This document shows positions 1-9,901 of a DNA stretch of 39,320 nt, piece after piece. How positions within the stretch are numbered: position 1 is the first letter of the stretch; the number at the start of each line of letters is the position of its first letter. Below the pieces are notes generated by a model. It had not been told where the DNA came from, ran no database searches, and saw nothing but the letters and a program-made list of their open reading frames with translations. This stretch comes from Ruminococcus sp. (lineage in GTDB: Bacteria > Bacillota > Clostridia > Oscillospirales > Acutalibacteraceae), in assembly GCA_017473555.1 (NCBI GenBank), contig JAFUKO010000034.1:1-39320 (forward strand). Reading direction: 5' to 3'. Both the position numbers and the translations under genes were made by a program.

Positions 1-1401
1 ATGACTAAGGATGCATCTAATCCAAACCTCTATTATTACGATGTTCCTGCAAACACAAATTACGTTAAGTTCTCTGAAGGTCTTGTATCAGGCCATATCG
101 GTCACAGCTCAACAGTATGTGGCGGTTACTGCGGTCGTACAATGCCTCCAACAGTTATCTACTATGGTACAGCAAACTCTGCTGCTAACCGTGAATCAGG
201 TGGTTACAAGCTCACAGGTTCAATGATTTTCGAAAAGCTTGTAATGAAAGATTACGGCGAGTATCCTATAGCTACACTCAAGGCTGCTGATGTTTCATAT
301 CCATCTGAAAAGCCATCTGAGATTCCTACAGAAACAACACCTGTTATCCCTGATACTCTTCTTTTAGGTGACGCTAACCTTGACGGCGACATTTCAATTA
401 TGGACGCTACAGCAATTCAGCTCCACCTTGCAAGAATGATTACATTCACAGCTGAAGCACTTCTTTGTTCTGAAGTAACAAAAGATGCAGATGTATCAAT
501 TATGGATGCTACTGCTATCCAGCTTCATTTAGCAAGAATTGATCTTATCGAAGGTTTAGGCGAGTCTATCAATGGTAGCGGCACAGAAGATCCAACTGTT
601 CCTGTAGAAACAAAGACAATCACACTCAATGAAACAGATGCATTTGAGGGTGGCGAAATCTATGTATTTGCATTCGACGGTGCCGGTTCTACTAACGGTG
701 AGTGGCCTGGTCAGAAGATGACAAAGAACGGTTCAAATTATACACTCGAGATTCCTGCTGAGCTTACAAAGATCAAGTTTGTTGGCGTATACGGTGAGGT
801 TGTTGAAAGCGAAACACCTGATACAATCGAGACTATTGTATTCGATGTTAAGGAAACACCTTACACACTTGAATCATTACAGATTACTTGCAACGAGAAG
901 TGGACATCAGCTTATATCCACCTCTGGAACACAGATACATCTGACCCTGTTACTACAAACTGGCCTGGTATCAAGATGAATGGTTCTGCAGGTAACTACA
1001 CATTCAACATTCCTGTTGATAACGCTTATACACAGTACAAGTTCAACAACAACGCTGGTAAAGAGAGTAACACATACTACCTCGTAGAGCCTGAGACAAC
1101 AGCTGTTTACTTCACAAATGTTTATGGCTGGAGTAAGGTTTACTTCCACGCTTGGCAGACAGGTGGCGGCGGTACACAGTGGCCTGGTCTCCTTATGGAA
1201 AAGGTTGGTAAAGATGCTAACGGCTACGATGTTTATAAATATGATGTTCCTGTTAATTCTTACAACAATGTTATCTTCAATAACAATTCTGGTAAGCAGA
1301 CAGCTACATTACAGCTTACAGGTACACCTAACGAAGGCTTTAAGCCACTTTCTAACTCTGGTTCAAACATCCAGTGTGAGACTTACATCTACGGTGAGTA
1401 A
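1..1401 (+). CDS. Dockerin protein with CBM26-like starch-binding modules (3' part, cut by window edge)
   Basis: The open frame runs from the first base, so the ATG at position 1 is probably internal and the N-terminus lies outside the window. Visible residues 1-95 match nothing I recognise. Residues about 121-180 form a type I dockerin: two calcium-binding repeats, GDANLDGDISIMDATAIQLH and a second in which KDADVSIMDATAIQLH is shorter at the front. Downstream are three beta-rich modules, about 206-285, 294-363 and 366-466. Each carries a W-P-G motif (WPGQKM, WPGIKM, WPGLLM), and the last two also have the FNNN motif, as in the CBM26 starch-binding family. No catalytic domain is visible; one may lie upstream. 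The protein is likely secreted and attached through its dockerin to a scaffoldin cohesin, as in the amylosome. Family calls are by motif; the substrate (starch) is inferred. Confidence 0.8.
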   Translation: MTKDASNPNLYYYDVPANTNYVKFSEGLVSGHIGHSSTVCGGYCGRTMPPTVIYYGTANSAANRESGGYKLTGSMIFEKLVMKDYGEYPIATLKAADVSYPSEKPSEIPTETTPVIPDTLLLGDANLDGDISIMDATAIQLHLARMITFTAEALLCSEVTKDADVSIMDATAIQLHLARIDLIEGLGESINGSGTEDPTVPVETKTITLNETDAFEGGEIYVFAFDGAGSTNGEWPGQKMTKNGSNYTLEIPAELTKIKFVGVYGEVVESETPDTIETIVFDVKETPYTLESLQITCNEKWTSAYIHLWNTDTSDPVTTNWPGIKMNGSAGNYTFNIPVDNAYTQYKFNNNAGKESNTYYLVEPETTAVYFTNVYGWSKVYFHAWQTGGGGTQWPGLLMEKVGKDANGYDVYKYDVPVNSYNNVIFNNNSGKQTATLQLTGTPNEGFKPLSNSGSNIQCETYIYGE

Positions 1402-1430
1402 TTCATTGTTCAATAATCTTTAAAAAGAGA

Positions 1431-1461
1431 GAACCCGACTTAACTGTCGGGTTCTTTTTTT
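1431..1461 (+). terminator. Rho-independent terminator after the dockerin/CBM26 gene
   Basis: A perfect 9-bp stem (GAACCCGAC at 1431-1439 with GTCGGGTTC at 1446-1454) has a 6-base loop and is followed by seven T. It sits 30 bases after the stop codon. Confidence 0.92.
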
Positions 1462-1483
1462 GTTACCATTCGATTTTATAAAC

Positions 1484-1514
1484 AAAAAACCTCTTCCACA
1501 TTATGTGAAAGAGG
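1484..1514 (-). terminator. Rho-independent terminator of the HPr-like gene
   Basis: On the minus strand the arms at 1514-1504 and 1500-1490 form an 11-bp stem with one G-U pair and a 3-base loop. A run of six T (1489-1484) follows. It lies 40 bases past the HPr-like stop codon and faces the plus-strand terminator at 1431-1461. Confidence 0.85.
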
Positions 1515-1553
1515 TGTGTATGGTTGACTTTTTATCAAATAAAAAATATACTA

Positions 1554-1781
1554 TTAAGCGTACTGCTTGATGATGTCGATAAGCTCACTTGGAGCGTTGT
1601 CAGAAAGGATAACCTCAATAGGCTTTGAAAGGTCAAGAGAGATTATGCCAATGATTGAGTGACCGTCGATGCTGTAATCACCGCTGTTGAGTGTGATGTC
1701 GGTATCCATAAACTTTGCCATTTTATCGACAAATCCTCTTGCAGTATCTATATCTTTGATTGTAATTGTGCTGTTATACAT
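1554..1781 (-). CDS. HPr-like protein lacking the catalytic histidine (Crh-like)
   Basis: This 75-residue protein has the size and C-terminal half of an HPr phosphocarrier. The segment HSIIGIISLDL aligns with the HPr region around regulatory Ser46 (KSIMGVMSLG), so that serine is kept. Where HPr has the His15 motif (GLHARPA) this protein has DIDTARG: the Arg is kept but the His is absent. It therefore should not relay phosphate in the PTS. It could act like B. subtilis Crh, a Ser46-phosphorylated cofactor of CcpA, but that is inference. The ATG at 1781 is chosen over the upstream start at 1796 because GGAGG lies 7 bases before it. The gene stands alone, with its own promoter and terminator. 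Confidence 0.82.
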   Translation of the reverse strand: MYNSTITIKDIDTARGFVDKMAKFMDTDITLNSGDYSIDGHSIIGIISLDLSKPIEVILSDNAPSELIDIIKQYA

Positions 1782-1819
1782 AGTTGACCTCCGCATTGTC
1801 GTCTAAAGTCGCTTTATGT

Positions 1820-1848
1820 ATTTTAGCACTATTGATATATTAATTCAA
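1820..1848 (-). promoter_or_regulatory. Sigma-A-type promoter for the HPr-like gene
   Basis: Read on the minus strand: -35 TTGAAT (1848-1843), a 17-base spacer, -10 TAAAAT (1825-1820). Transcription would start about 30 bases upstream of the GGAGG site. Found by inspection only. Confidence 0.65.
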
Positions 1849-1888
1849 GGTTATTTTTACTGAAATTTGAAGATTTTAGGTGATTTAT

Positions 1889-3175
1889 TTGACTTTTAAT
1901 ATTGTAACTCTCGGTTGTAAGGTTAATCAATACGAGTCCCAGCTTATGTTTGAATATATGTGTGAGGCTGGTTTTTTACCTGCAAACGATAGCACAGCAG
2001 ACATAACAATCATAAACTCCTGTACTGTTACATCGACCAGTGATTCTAAAAATCGCAAGGTAATCAACCGTACAAGACGTGAGAATCCTGACGCTATCAT
2101 TGTTCTTACAGGTTGTATGCCTCAGGCTTTTTCTAATGATCTGAATCTTTTCAGAGATTGTGATATAGTGCTCGGCAATGTATCACGCTCTCAGTTAATA
2201 CCTACTCTAAAAGAGTATATGCAAAATGGTGAGCAGATAATCAATATTGCACCTCATGAAAACCACGAAAGTTTCGAAAGTATGCGTGTTAATAAGTTTT
2301 TGGAGCGTACACGAGCTTTTGTGAAGATTGAGGACGGCTGTAATCGATTTTGTTCGTATTGTATTATCCCTTATGCAAGAGGTAGAGTTCGTTCTAAATC
2401 GTTAGAGGATTTGAAGTCTGAAGTTACTGTTCTTGCTCAGCAAGGCTACAATGAGATTGTGCTGGTCGGAATAAACCTGTCGGCTTACGGCAGTGATATC
2501 GATAGCTCACTTGCAGATGCTGTGGAGTGTGTTTGTTCAGTAGATGGAGTAGAGCGAGTAAGACTTAGCTCACTCGAACCTGAGCTTATGACGGAAGATG
2601 TACTTATGCGTTTTGCTAAGCAACCTAAGTTCTGCCCGCATTTTCATTTATCACTACAGAGTGGTTGTACTGAAACGCTGAAGCGCATGCATCGTCATTA
2701 TACCGCTGATGAATATGCAGATATTGTGTCGGATATACGCCGTATATTTGATAACCCGTCTATTACCACGGACATAATGGTAGGCTTTGCAGGAGAAACT
2801 GAAGAAGAGTTTGAAAATAGCCTCAACTTTTCTGACTACATTTCATTTGCAAAGGTTCATGTTTTCTCTTATTCCAGACGTAAGGGTACAGTTGCTGATA
2901 AAATGCCTGATCAGGTTGATCCAAAGGTCAAGAACTTAAGAAGTAAGCTGATGATTGAACATACCGATAATAAACGTAAAGAGTTTCTTTTATCTCAGGT
3001 AGGCAGGGTAGAAGAGGTTCTTTTTGAGATAAAGAATCGTAGCGGCTTTTATGAAGGCTACACTAAGAACTACACACCTGTTTATGTTAAGTCAGACAAT
3101 GACCTTATCGGTAAGATAATACCTGTTAAACTTATGGAAGCTGAAAAAGACTATTGTATAGGTGTTATTGAGTAA
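1889..3175 (+). CDS. mtaB: tRNA t6A37 methylthiotransferase MtaB (radical SAM)
   Basis: MtaB adds a methylthio group to N6-threonylcarbamoyladenosine at tRNA position 37. The N-terminal UPF0004-type domain starts with TLGCKVNQYES and holds further Cys residues in NSCTVTS and TGCMPQ. These would bind the auxiliary 4Fe-4S cluster. The radical-SAM motif CNRFCSYC is at residues 151-158. A TRAM-like tail closes the 428-residue protein, a normal length. I prefer the TTG start at 1889: AGGTGA lies 5 bases upstream and the protein then begins like other MtaB proteins. A GTG at 1880 in the same frame would add three residues but overlaps that ribosome binding site. The last 11 bases overlap the convergent gene on the minus strand. 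The t6A substrate links it to tsaE/tsaB at 16.7 kb. Confidence 0.92.
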   Translation: MTFNIVTLGCKVNQYESQLMFEYMCEAGFLPANDSTADITIINSCTVTSTSDSKNRKVINRTRRENPDAIIVLTGCMPQAFSNDLNLFRDCDIVLGNVSRSQLIPTLKEYMQNGEQIINIAPHENHESFESMRVNKFLERTRAFVKIEDGCNRFCSYCIIPYARGRVRSKSLEDLKSEVTVLAQQGYNEIVLVGINLSAYGSDIDSSLADAVECVCSVDGVERVRLSSLEPELMTEDVLMRFAKQPKFCPHFHLSLQSGCTETLKRMHRHYTADEYADIVSDIRRIFDNPSITTDIMVGFAGETEEEFENSLNFSDYISFAKVHVFSYSRRKGTVADKMPDQVDPKVKNLRSKLMIEHTDNKRKEFLLSQVGRVEEVLFEIKNRSGFYEGYTKNYTPVYVKSDNDLIGKIIPVKLMEAEKDYCIGVIE

Positions 3176-4358
3176 TGCCTGTCAGATAGTTTGCGACGTT
3201 TCGTATTTCTGCTTCGTTTGTATCATTTGAAAAACATTCATAGCTGTAAAGTATAATTCCGTCTGTTCCTTTTTCCTGACATATTTCTATCTCGTTTTTA
3301 AGTATATCATCATTATCAAGCCACGTGCCTTCATCTTCATCAGTACCACCTTTATATCCGGCAAGTCCGATGTAAAGTCTGAGGGCATCATGTGCGTTGA
3401 TATTAAGCCATTGATCTAAACTATCTTCAAAGGTTAATGCAGGGTTATCAAGACTAAAATAAATCTGTGGGCAGATATAGTCTATGTAACCTTCATTTTC
3501 ACACCATTTTTTCACATCTGCACCTAAAGCCATGTTATTACTGATGTTACCTTGTGGAGATATTCCGAATACGATTTTGTCGCTATTTTTATGTATAGCC
3601 TGATAAACCTTTTGTATCATCGTGTTGACGTTTTGAGCTCTCCATTCTTCTTTAGATAAGGGTGTGTCCTCGTTTTCTGCGTATATACGATATACATCAT
3701 CATCAGTATTGTCGCTATTTTCAGGATAGAAATAGTCGTCAAACTGTATTCCATCAACATCATATTTTCGCACTATTTCTGTAACACCGTTTACAATAAG
3801 CCTGACTGCTTTTTGATTAGACGGGTCGAGATAGATGTTCCCGTTGTGTTCAAAACCTATAGTCGGGTCTTTGATGTATGGATTATCGTCGCTCAGTTGT
3901 GATGGAGTTTCGCTTGATGAAACTCTGTAAGGGTTTATCCAAGCGTGGATTTTCAAACCATTATCATGGCACATATCACACATTATCTGTAGCGGATCAT
4001 ATAGCGGATTTTCTCCTTGAGTACCTGTCAGAGTGTGTGACCAAGGGTAGTAGCTTGAATTATACAGTGCATCGCAAAATGGTCTTACCTGAACGATGAG
4101 TGTGTTGAATCCGCTTTCTTTTGATGTATTGATGATTTCTTCAATCTTGCTTTTGAAAGCATCTTCGGATTTATCACTGTTTTGCATATCAAGCGTTATA
4201 TAGCTTACCCATATCCCTTTCATATCTTCACTGATTTCATCAAAAGTTGCTGTGTTTACAGCTTTTACTTTATGGTTGTTTTCTTCACTGACTACCGTTA
4301 TTGATATCACCAGAAAAACGATAGACAGTAAAAACGGCATAAATCTATATCTTCTCAT
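3165..4358 (-). CDS. GH10-like (DUF187/GHL10) family secreted or anchored protein
   Basis: A 397-residue protein with a short basic N-terminus and a hydrophobic stretch at residues 8-25 that fits a signal peptide or membrane anchor. The rest matches the DUF187 / glycosyl-hydrolase-like 10 family (B. subtilis YngK type). Recognisable pieces are MKGIWVSYI near residue 46, the TLIVQVRPFCDALY strand, the KIHAWINPYRVS strand, VDGIQFDDYFYP and IDYICPQIYFS. Members have a TIM-barrel fold and probably act on cell-wall or other glycans; the substrate here is unknown. The start has a modest Shine-Dalgarno (GGATGTG). Only 24 bases separate it from the divergent DUF1294 gene, so each gene's promoter must lie largely inside the other's coding region. 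Confidence 0.85.
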   Translation of the reverse strand: MRRYRFMPFLLSIVFLVISITVVSEENNHKVKAVNTATFDEISEDMKGIWVSYITLDMQNSDKSEDAFKSKIEEIINTSKESGFNTLIVQVRPFCDALYNSSYYPWSHTLTGTQGENPLYDPLQIMCDMCHDNGLKIHAWINPYRVSSSETPSQLSDDNPYIKDPTIGFEHNGNIYLDPSNQKAVRLIVNGVTEIVRKYDVDGIQFDDYFYPENSDNTDDDVYRIYAENEDTPLSKEEWRAQNVNTMIQKVYQAIHKNSDKIVFGISPQGNISNNMALGADVKKWCENEGYIDYICPQIYFSLDNPALTFEDSLDQWLNINAHDALRLYIGLAGYKGGTDEDEGTWLDNDDILKNEIEICQEKGTDGIILYSYECFSNDTNEAEIRNVANYLTGITQ

Positions 4359-4382
4359 ATTATCACATCCAAGGTTTTTATT

Positions 4383-4655
4383 ATGATTTATAATTTTTTG
4401 ATCTTTTATTTGATTTTAATAAGTATTATCTCAATAATTGTAACTGTCTGGGATAAAATCTCAGCTATTGCACAAAAACGCAGAGTTCCTGAACGTGTTC
4501 TGTTAACGCTGTCAGCTGTCGGTGGCAGTGTAGCAATGCTTGTCACAATGCTTATCATCCGTCATAAAACCAGAAAACCGAAGTTTATGATTGGCATACC
4601 TGCCATAATTCTACTTCAGCTTATACTTATTTTACTTGTTGTGGTGAATCTATGA
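4383..4655 (+). CDS. DUF1294 family small membrane protein
   Basis: A 90-residue protein with three hydrophobic segments, about residues 3-22, 39-58 and 70-89. The middle carries the DUF1294 signature: WDKISA, then RRVPERVLL, GGSVAML and RHKTRKPKF. The function of the family is unknown. The last four bases (ATGA) overlap the start of the downstream pseudouridine synthase, so the two genes are translationally coupled and surely co-transcribed. Confidence 0.88.
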   Translation: MIYNFLIFYLILISIISIIVTVWDKISAIAQKRRVPERVLLTLSAVGGSVAMLVTMLIIRHKTRKPKFMIGIPAIILLQLILILLVVVNL

Positions 4656-5557
4656 ACGTAGAGTATAATTCTAATAGAGAAAAAACAATAGAATTCATAG
4701 TGCAACAAGATTGTGACGGACTTGACGTAAAAACATTTTTAAGAAAGCATTGTGGTATATCTGCCAGAACACTATCAAAGCTCAAACGTACAAATCTCGG
4801 CATAACTCGAAACGGTGAGCTTTTAAAAACAAACCAGATACTTAGTAGTGGCGACGTTGTTGTTATTTCTATGCCTGATGATGTTAATGAGATTGTACCA
4901 ATAAAAGGTAAGCTCGAGATATTGTTCGAAGACAAGTATATTATGGTTGTAAACAAACCTCCACTTATGCCTGTTCATCCTACTAAAATTCATCAAGAGG
5001 ATACTCTGGCTAACATTGTCTGTTACTATATGCAAACAAAGGGAGAATACTACACATTCCGTGCTATAAACCGCCTTGATAGAGATACATCAGGTTGTTT
5101 GCTTTTAGCTAAAGACAGATTTTGTGCTAATGCACTTCCTTCAACAGTAACTAAAGAATATGTTGCTCTTTGTGAGGGTGAAATATCTTGTAGCGGTACA
5201 GTAAACAGACCTATTAAAGTAATGGAAGGTCGCTCCATTCAACGTGTAGTTTCTGATGACGGGGCACCATCAATAACACACTATTATCCGGTCAGGTACA
5301 AAAATGGTCATACTTTGACTAGATTTGTTTTAGAAACAGGGCGTACACATCAGATACGCTGTCATATGAGCAGTATCGGACACCCGTTAGCTGGCGATGA
5401 TATGTATGGTGGATCGCTTGAATTTTTATCAAGACAAGCACTGCATTGTCGTAAAGTTACCTTTGTTCATCCTATTACAAACGAGTACGTTGAAGTTGTA
5501 AGTGATTTGCCTAAAGACATTTGTTCAGTGTTTTCTGAGGATTACATAAAATTCTGA
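4652..5557 (+). CDS. RluA family RNA pseudouridine synthase
   Basis: A 301-residue protein. Residues about 20-75 form an S4-like RNA-binding region. The catalytic domain follows, with NRLDRDTSG at 140-148; the conserved catalytic Asp is residue 143, and the usual His before RLD is Asn here. GRTHQIRCHM and HPLAGDDMYGG are the other family blocks. The target uridine (23S rRNA or tRNA) cannot be told from sequence; in Firmicutes this type is often named RluD-like. It overlaps the DUF1294 gene by four bases. Its stop codon abuts that of the convergent TIGR04086 gene with no gap and no terminator in between. Confidence 0.9.
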   Translation: MNVEYNSNREKTIEFIVQQDCDGLDVKTFLRKHCGISARTLSKLKRTNLGITRNGELLKTNQILSSGDVVVISMPDDVNEIVPIKGKLEILFEDKYIMVVNKPPLMPVHPTKIHQEDTLANIVCYYMQTKGEYYTFRAINRLDRDTSGCLLLAKDRFCANALPSTVTKEYVALCEGEISCSGTVNRPIKVMEGRSIQRVVSDDGAPSITHYYPVRYKNGHTLTRFVLETGRTHQIRCHMSSIGHPLAGDDMYGGSLEFLSRQALHCRKVTFVHPITNEYVEVVSDLPKDICSVFSEDYIKF

Positions 5558-5971
5558 TTATTTGATACGAATTTTTTCTTTTACATTGACGCCTTTTATT
5601 CCACCTAAAGCCGAAAAAATCAGAATCACAATTGCCTTTAGCAGAGTGTTCAGTGTCAATGTGTCGCTGCTCATACAAAACCCGATAATCAGAAGTGCTA
5701 CCAATATAATGGCACCATTTATAAGACCGAGTATAAGCCCTTGGCTTTTGTTCACTCTAGCTGCAATATATCCGCCAAATAATACGCCCAGTGCATCTAC
5801 CACCAGCATTATGTACTGCAGATATTCATAGGGTAGAAGAGAAGAGAATAAAAGTACCGCGGATACTACGCACATCAATATCGTTATCATAGCGACTGAT
5901 GAAAGCACTCCCAGTACCAAAGCCTTGATAAACGCACTGTTATTCAAAGAAATATTAGTAAAATAACGCAA
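5558..5971 (-). CDS. TIGR04086 family membrane protein
   Basis: A 137-residue hydrophobic protein with four likely membrane spans and a short basic tail (KEKIRIK). The pattern, with GVLFGGYIAAR in the third span and ALGGIKG near the end, matches the TIGR04086/YrzE family, which in Clostridia is often found beside yajC. Function unknown. The TTG start at 5971 is preferred: AGAGGTGA lies 5 bases upstream. An in-frame GTG at 5980 is itself part of that ribosome binding site. The ribosome binding site is the 3' arm of a terminator-like hairpin that ends the yajC transcript, so expression may depend on read-through or on opening of the hairpin. Confidence 0.8.
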   Translation of the reverse strand: MRYFTNISLNNSAFIKALVLGVLSSVAMITILMCVVSAVLLFSSLLPYEYLQYIMLVVDALGVLFGGYIAARVNKSQGLILGLINGAIILVALLIIGFCMSSDTLTLNTLLKAIVILIFSALGGIKGVNVKEKIRIK

Positions 5972-6007
5972 AAAAATCACCTCTGATACATAAGTATTCA
6001 GAGGTGA
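5969..6007 (-). promoter_or_regulatory. Terminator-like hairpin containing the ribosome binding site of the TIGR04086 gene
   Basis: On the minus strand, CACCTCTGA pairs with TCAGAGGTG (9 bp); beyond one bulged A, three more pairs close a TTAT loop. The 3' arm AGAGGTGA is the Shine-Dalgarno of the next gene. It is followed at once by seven T, the last of which belongs to the TTG start codon. The element thus looks both like the intrinsic terminator of yajC and like a ribosome-binding-site lock. The plus strand also has a T-run after the hairpin (about 6011-6016), so it could end transcripts coming from the RluA gene. Confidence 0.7.
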
Positions 6008-6024
6008 ACTTTTTTATTATTAAA

Positions 6025-6360
6025 TTATTTCTCGTTTTTATCAGCTTTTTTGTCTTTCTTATCAGCCTTAGGGTCAACAGGCTTTTTGTTATCAACGCTA
6101 CTGATACCCCATTTTCTGATTTTAATCTTAGCTCTGTCTGAGCCTGTTTCGATGATAAAAGCATCTTCGTCATCTTTAACAGCAACAACTTTACCAACGA
6201 TACCGCCGATTGTTGTTACGTCATCACCGATAACGATATTCTTTTTCATTTCTTCCTCAGCTTTTCTCTTCTTTGAGTTAGGTCTGATAAGGAAGAAGTA
6301 CATTGCAGCAAAAAGCACTACGTAGATTACAATCCAACTCCACTGTCCCATGCCTTCCAT
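6025..6360 (-). CDS. yajC: Preprotein translocase subunit YajC
   Basis: A 111-residue protein. One N-terminal membrane span (about residues 8-24, ending FFLIRPNSKKRK) is followed by the soluble YajC core: GDDVTTIGGIVGKV, then IETGSDRAKIKI. The tail is rich in Lys and Asp. YajC associates with SecDF and the Sec translocon at the membrane. AGAGGAAT lies about 6 bases before the ATG, and a strong promoter sits upstream, so it is transcribed separately from tgt-queA despite the shared direction. The yajC/tgt/queA neighbourhood is conserved in many bacteria. Confidence 0.93.
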   Translation of the reverse strand: MEGMGQWSWIVIYVVLFAAMYFFLIRPNSKKRKAEEEMKKNIVIGDDVTTIGGIVGKVVAVKDDEDAFIIETGSDRAKIKIRKWGISSVDNKKPVDPKADKKDKKADKNEK

Positions 6361-6397
6361 ATTAAAATTCCTCTTTTCTTTTATAAATTTAAATAAT

Positions 6398-6426
6398 ATT
6401 ATATCAGCAAAAAATTACAATTGCAA
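6398..6426 (-). promoter_or_regulatory. Sigma-A-type promoter for yajC
   Basis: On the minus strand: -35 TTGCAA (6426-6421), a 17-base spacer, -10 TATAAT (6403-6398). It lies between tgt and yajC, about 37 bases before the yajC start. Confidence 0.75.
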
Positions 6427-6441
6427 GAAGATAATGTAGAA

Positions 6442-8611
<2,170 letters not shown>

Positions 8612-8661
8612 TTTAATAGCCTCTCAAAATTATATATTATGATTATTCTTAACAAATAAAA

Positions 8662-8690
8662 TTGACAAAGATTTATCATAGTGATATAGT
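8662..8690 (+). promoter_or_regulatory. Strong sigma-A-type promoter for asd-dapA-dapB
   Basis: TTGACA (8662-8667), a 17-base spacer and TATAGT (8685-8690): a consensus -35 and near-consensus -10. It leaves a leader of about 100 bases before asd. I see no lysine-riboswitch fold; the leader is too short for one. Confidence 0.8.
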
Positions 8691-8795
8691 ATAAGTTAAG
8701 AAAAAATGCAAAATTGTGTGTATTCGAACATAAGATATATAATATATTATTATTGAGAAAAACACAACAGTTTTTTGAAAATCGGAGGAATTATT

Positions 8796-9881
8796 ATGAA
8801 ACAGTACAAAGTTGGTATTATTGGTGCAACTGGTATGGTTGGCCAGAGATTCGCTCTCTTACTTGAGAATCACCCATGGTTTAAGGTTACAGCTTTAGCT
8901 GCAAGCCCACGTTCAGCAGGTAAAACTTACGAAGAGTGCGTTAAAGACAGATGGGCTATGACATCCCCAATCCCTGAGTCAATGAAAGATATGATTATCA
9001 TGGATGCAAGCAAGGTAGAAGAAGTTGCTGCTCTTGTTGACTTTGTATTCTGTGCAGTAGATATGAAGAAAGACGAAATCAGAGCTTTAGAAGAAGCTTA
9101 CGCAAAAGCTGAGTGCCCTGTAATGTCTAACAACTCTGCACATCGTATGACACCTGATGTTCCTATGATTATCCCTGAGATCAACTCTGATCACGCTCAG
9201 ATTATTGAAGCTCAGCGTAACCGTCTCGGTACAAAACGTGGTTTCATTTCTGTTAAATCTAACTGCTCACTCCAGAGCTACGTTCCTGCTATCCACCCAC
9301 TTAAAGAGAAGTACAATGTAAACAAGGTGCTTGCTTGTACATATCAGGCTATTTCAGGTGCAGGTAAAACATTTGAGCGTTGGCCTGAGATGGTAGATAA
9401 CGTAATTCCTTACATTGGCGGTGAGGAAGAGAAGTCTGAGCAGGAGCCACTCAAAATCTGGGGTAACATCGTTGATGGTAAGATTGTACCAACAGATGAT
9501 ATTTCTATCACTTCACAGTGTATCCGTGTTCCTGTTTCTGATGGTCACTCTGCTGCTGTATTTATGTCATTCGGTTGTGAGAATAAACCTACTGTTGATG
9601 AAGTAATCAAAGAGTGGGAGAATTATGTTGGCCGTGCTCAGGAGTTAGATCTTCCAAGTGCTCCAAAGCATTTCTTACACTACTTCACAGAGCCTGACAG
9701 ACCACAGATTAAGTCAGAGCGCAATTTAGAAAACGGTATGGCAGTTTCTATCGGCAGACTCAGAGAAGACACTCAGTACGATATGAAATTTGTATGTATG
9801 TCACACAACACATTAAGAGGTGCTGCAGGTGGTGCTGTGCTTATGGCTGAGCTCCTCTGTGCAGAAGGTTATCTTGACTAA
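8796..9881 (+). CDS. asd: Aspartate-semialdehyde dehydrogenase
   Basis: It reduces aspartyl phosphate to aspartate semialdehyde with NADPH, the branch point for lysine/DAP, threonine and methionine. The 361-residue protein starts with the nucleotide-binding loop GIIGATGMVGQRF. The catalytic Cys is residue 157 in KSNCSLQ, and YQAISGAGK follows. Overall it fits the archaeal/fungal-type subfamily better than the E. coli type. The ATG at 8796 is chosen because GGAGGA lies 6-7 bases before it; an upstream in-frame TTG at 8775 has no ribosome binding site. It is the first gene of asd-dapA-dapB and ends 20 bases before dapA. Confidence 0.95.
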   Translation: MKQYKVGIIGATGMVGQRFALLLENHPWFKVTALAASPRSAGKTYEECVKDRWAMTSPIPESMKDMIIMDASKVEEVAALVDFVFCAVDMKKDEIRALEEAYAKAECPVMSNNSAHRMTPDVPMIIPEINSDHAQIIEAQRNRLGTKRGFISVKSNCSLQSYVPAIHPLKEKYNVNKVLACTYQAISGAGKTFERWPEMVDNVIPYIGGEEEKSEQEPLKIWGNIVDGKIVPTDDISITSQCIRVPVSDGHSAAVFMSFGCENKPTVDEVIKEWENYVGRAQELDLPSAPKHFLHYFTEPDRPQIKSERNLENGMAVSIGRLREDTQYDMKFVCMSHNTLRGAAGGAVLMAELLCAEGYLD

Positions 9882-9901
9882 TTGTTAATTGGAGGCCCTA
9901 T

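Noticed and set aside
1797..1888. Promoter for mtaB on the plus strand
   Set aside because: TTGATA at 1833 has no acceptable -10 box at the right distance; the promoter could not be placed.
8691..8795. Lysine riboswitch before asd
   Set aside because: The leader of about 100 bases is too short for an L-box, and none of its conserved stems was seen.
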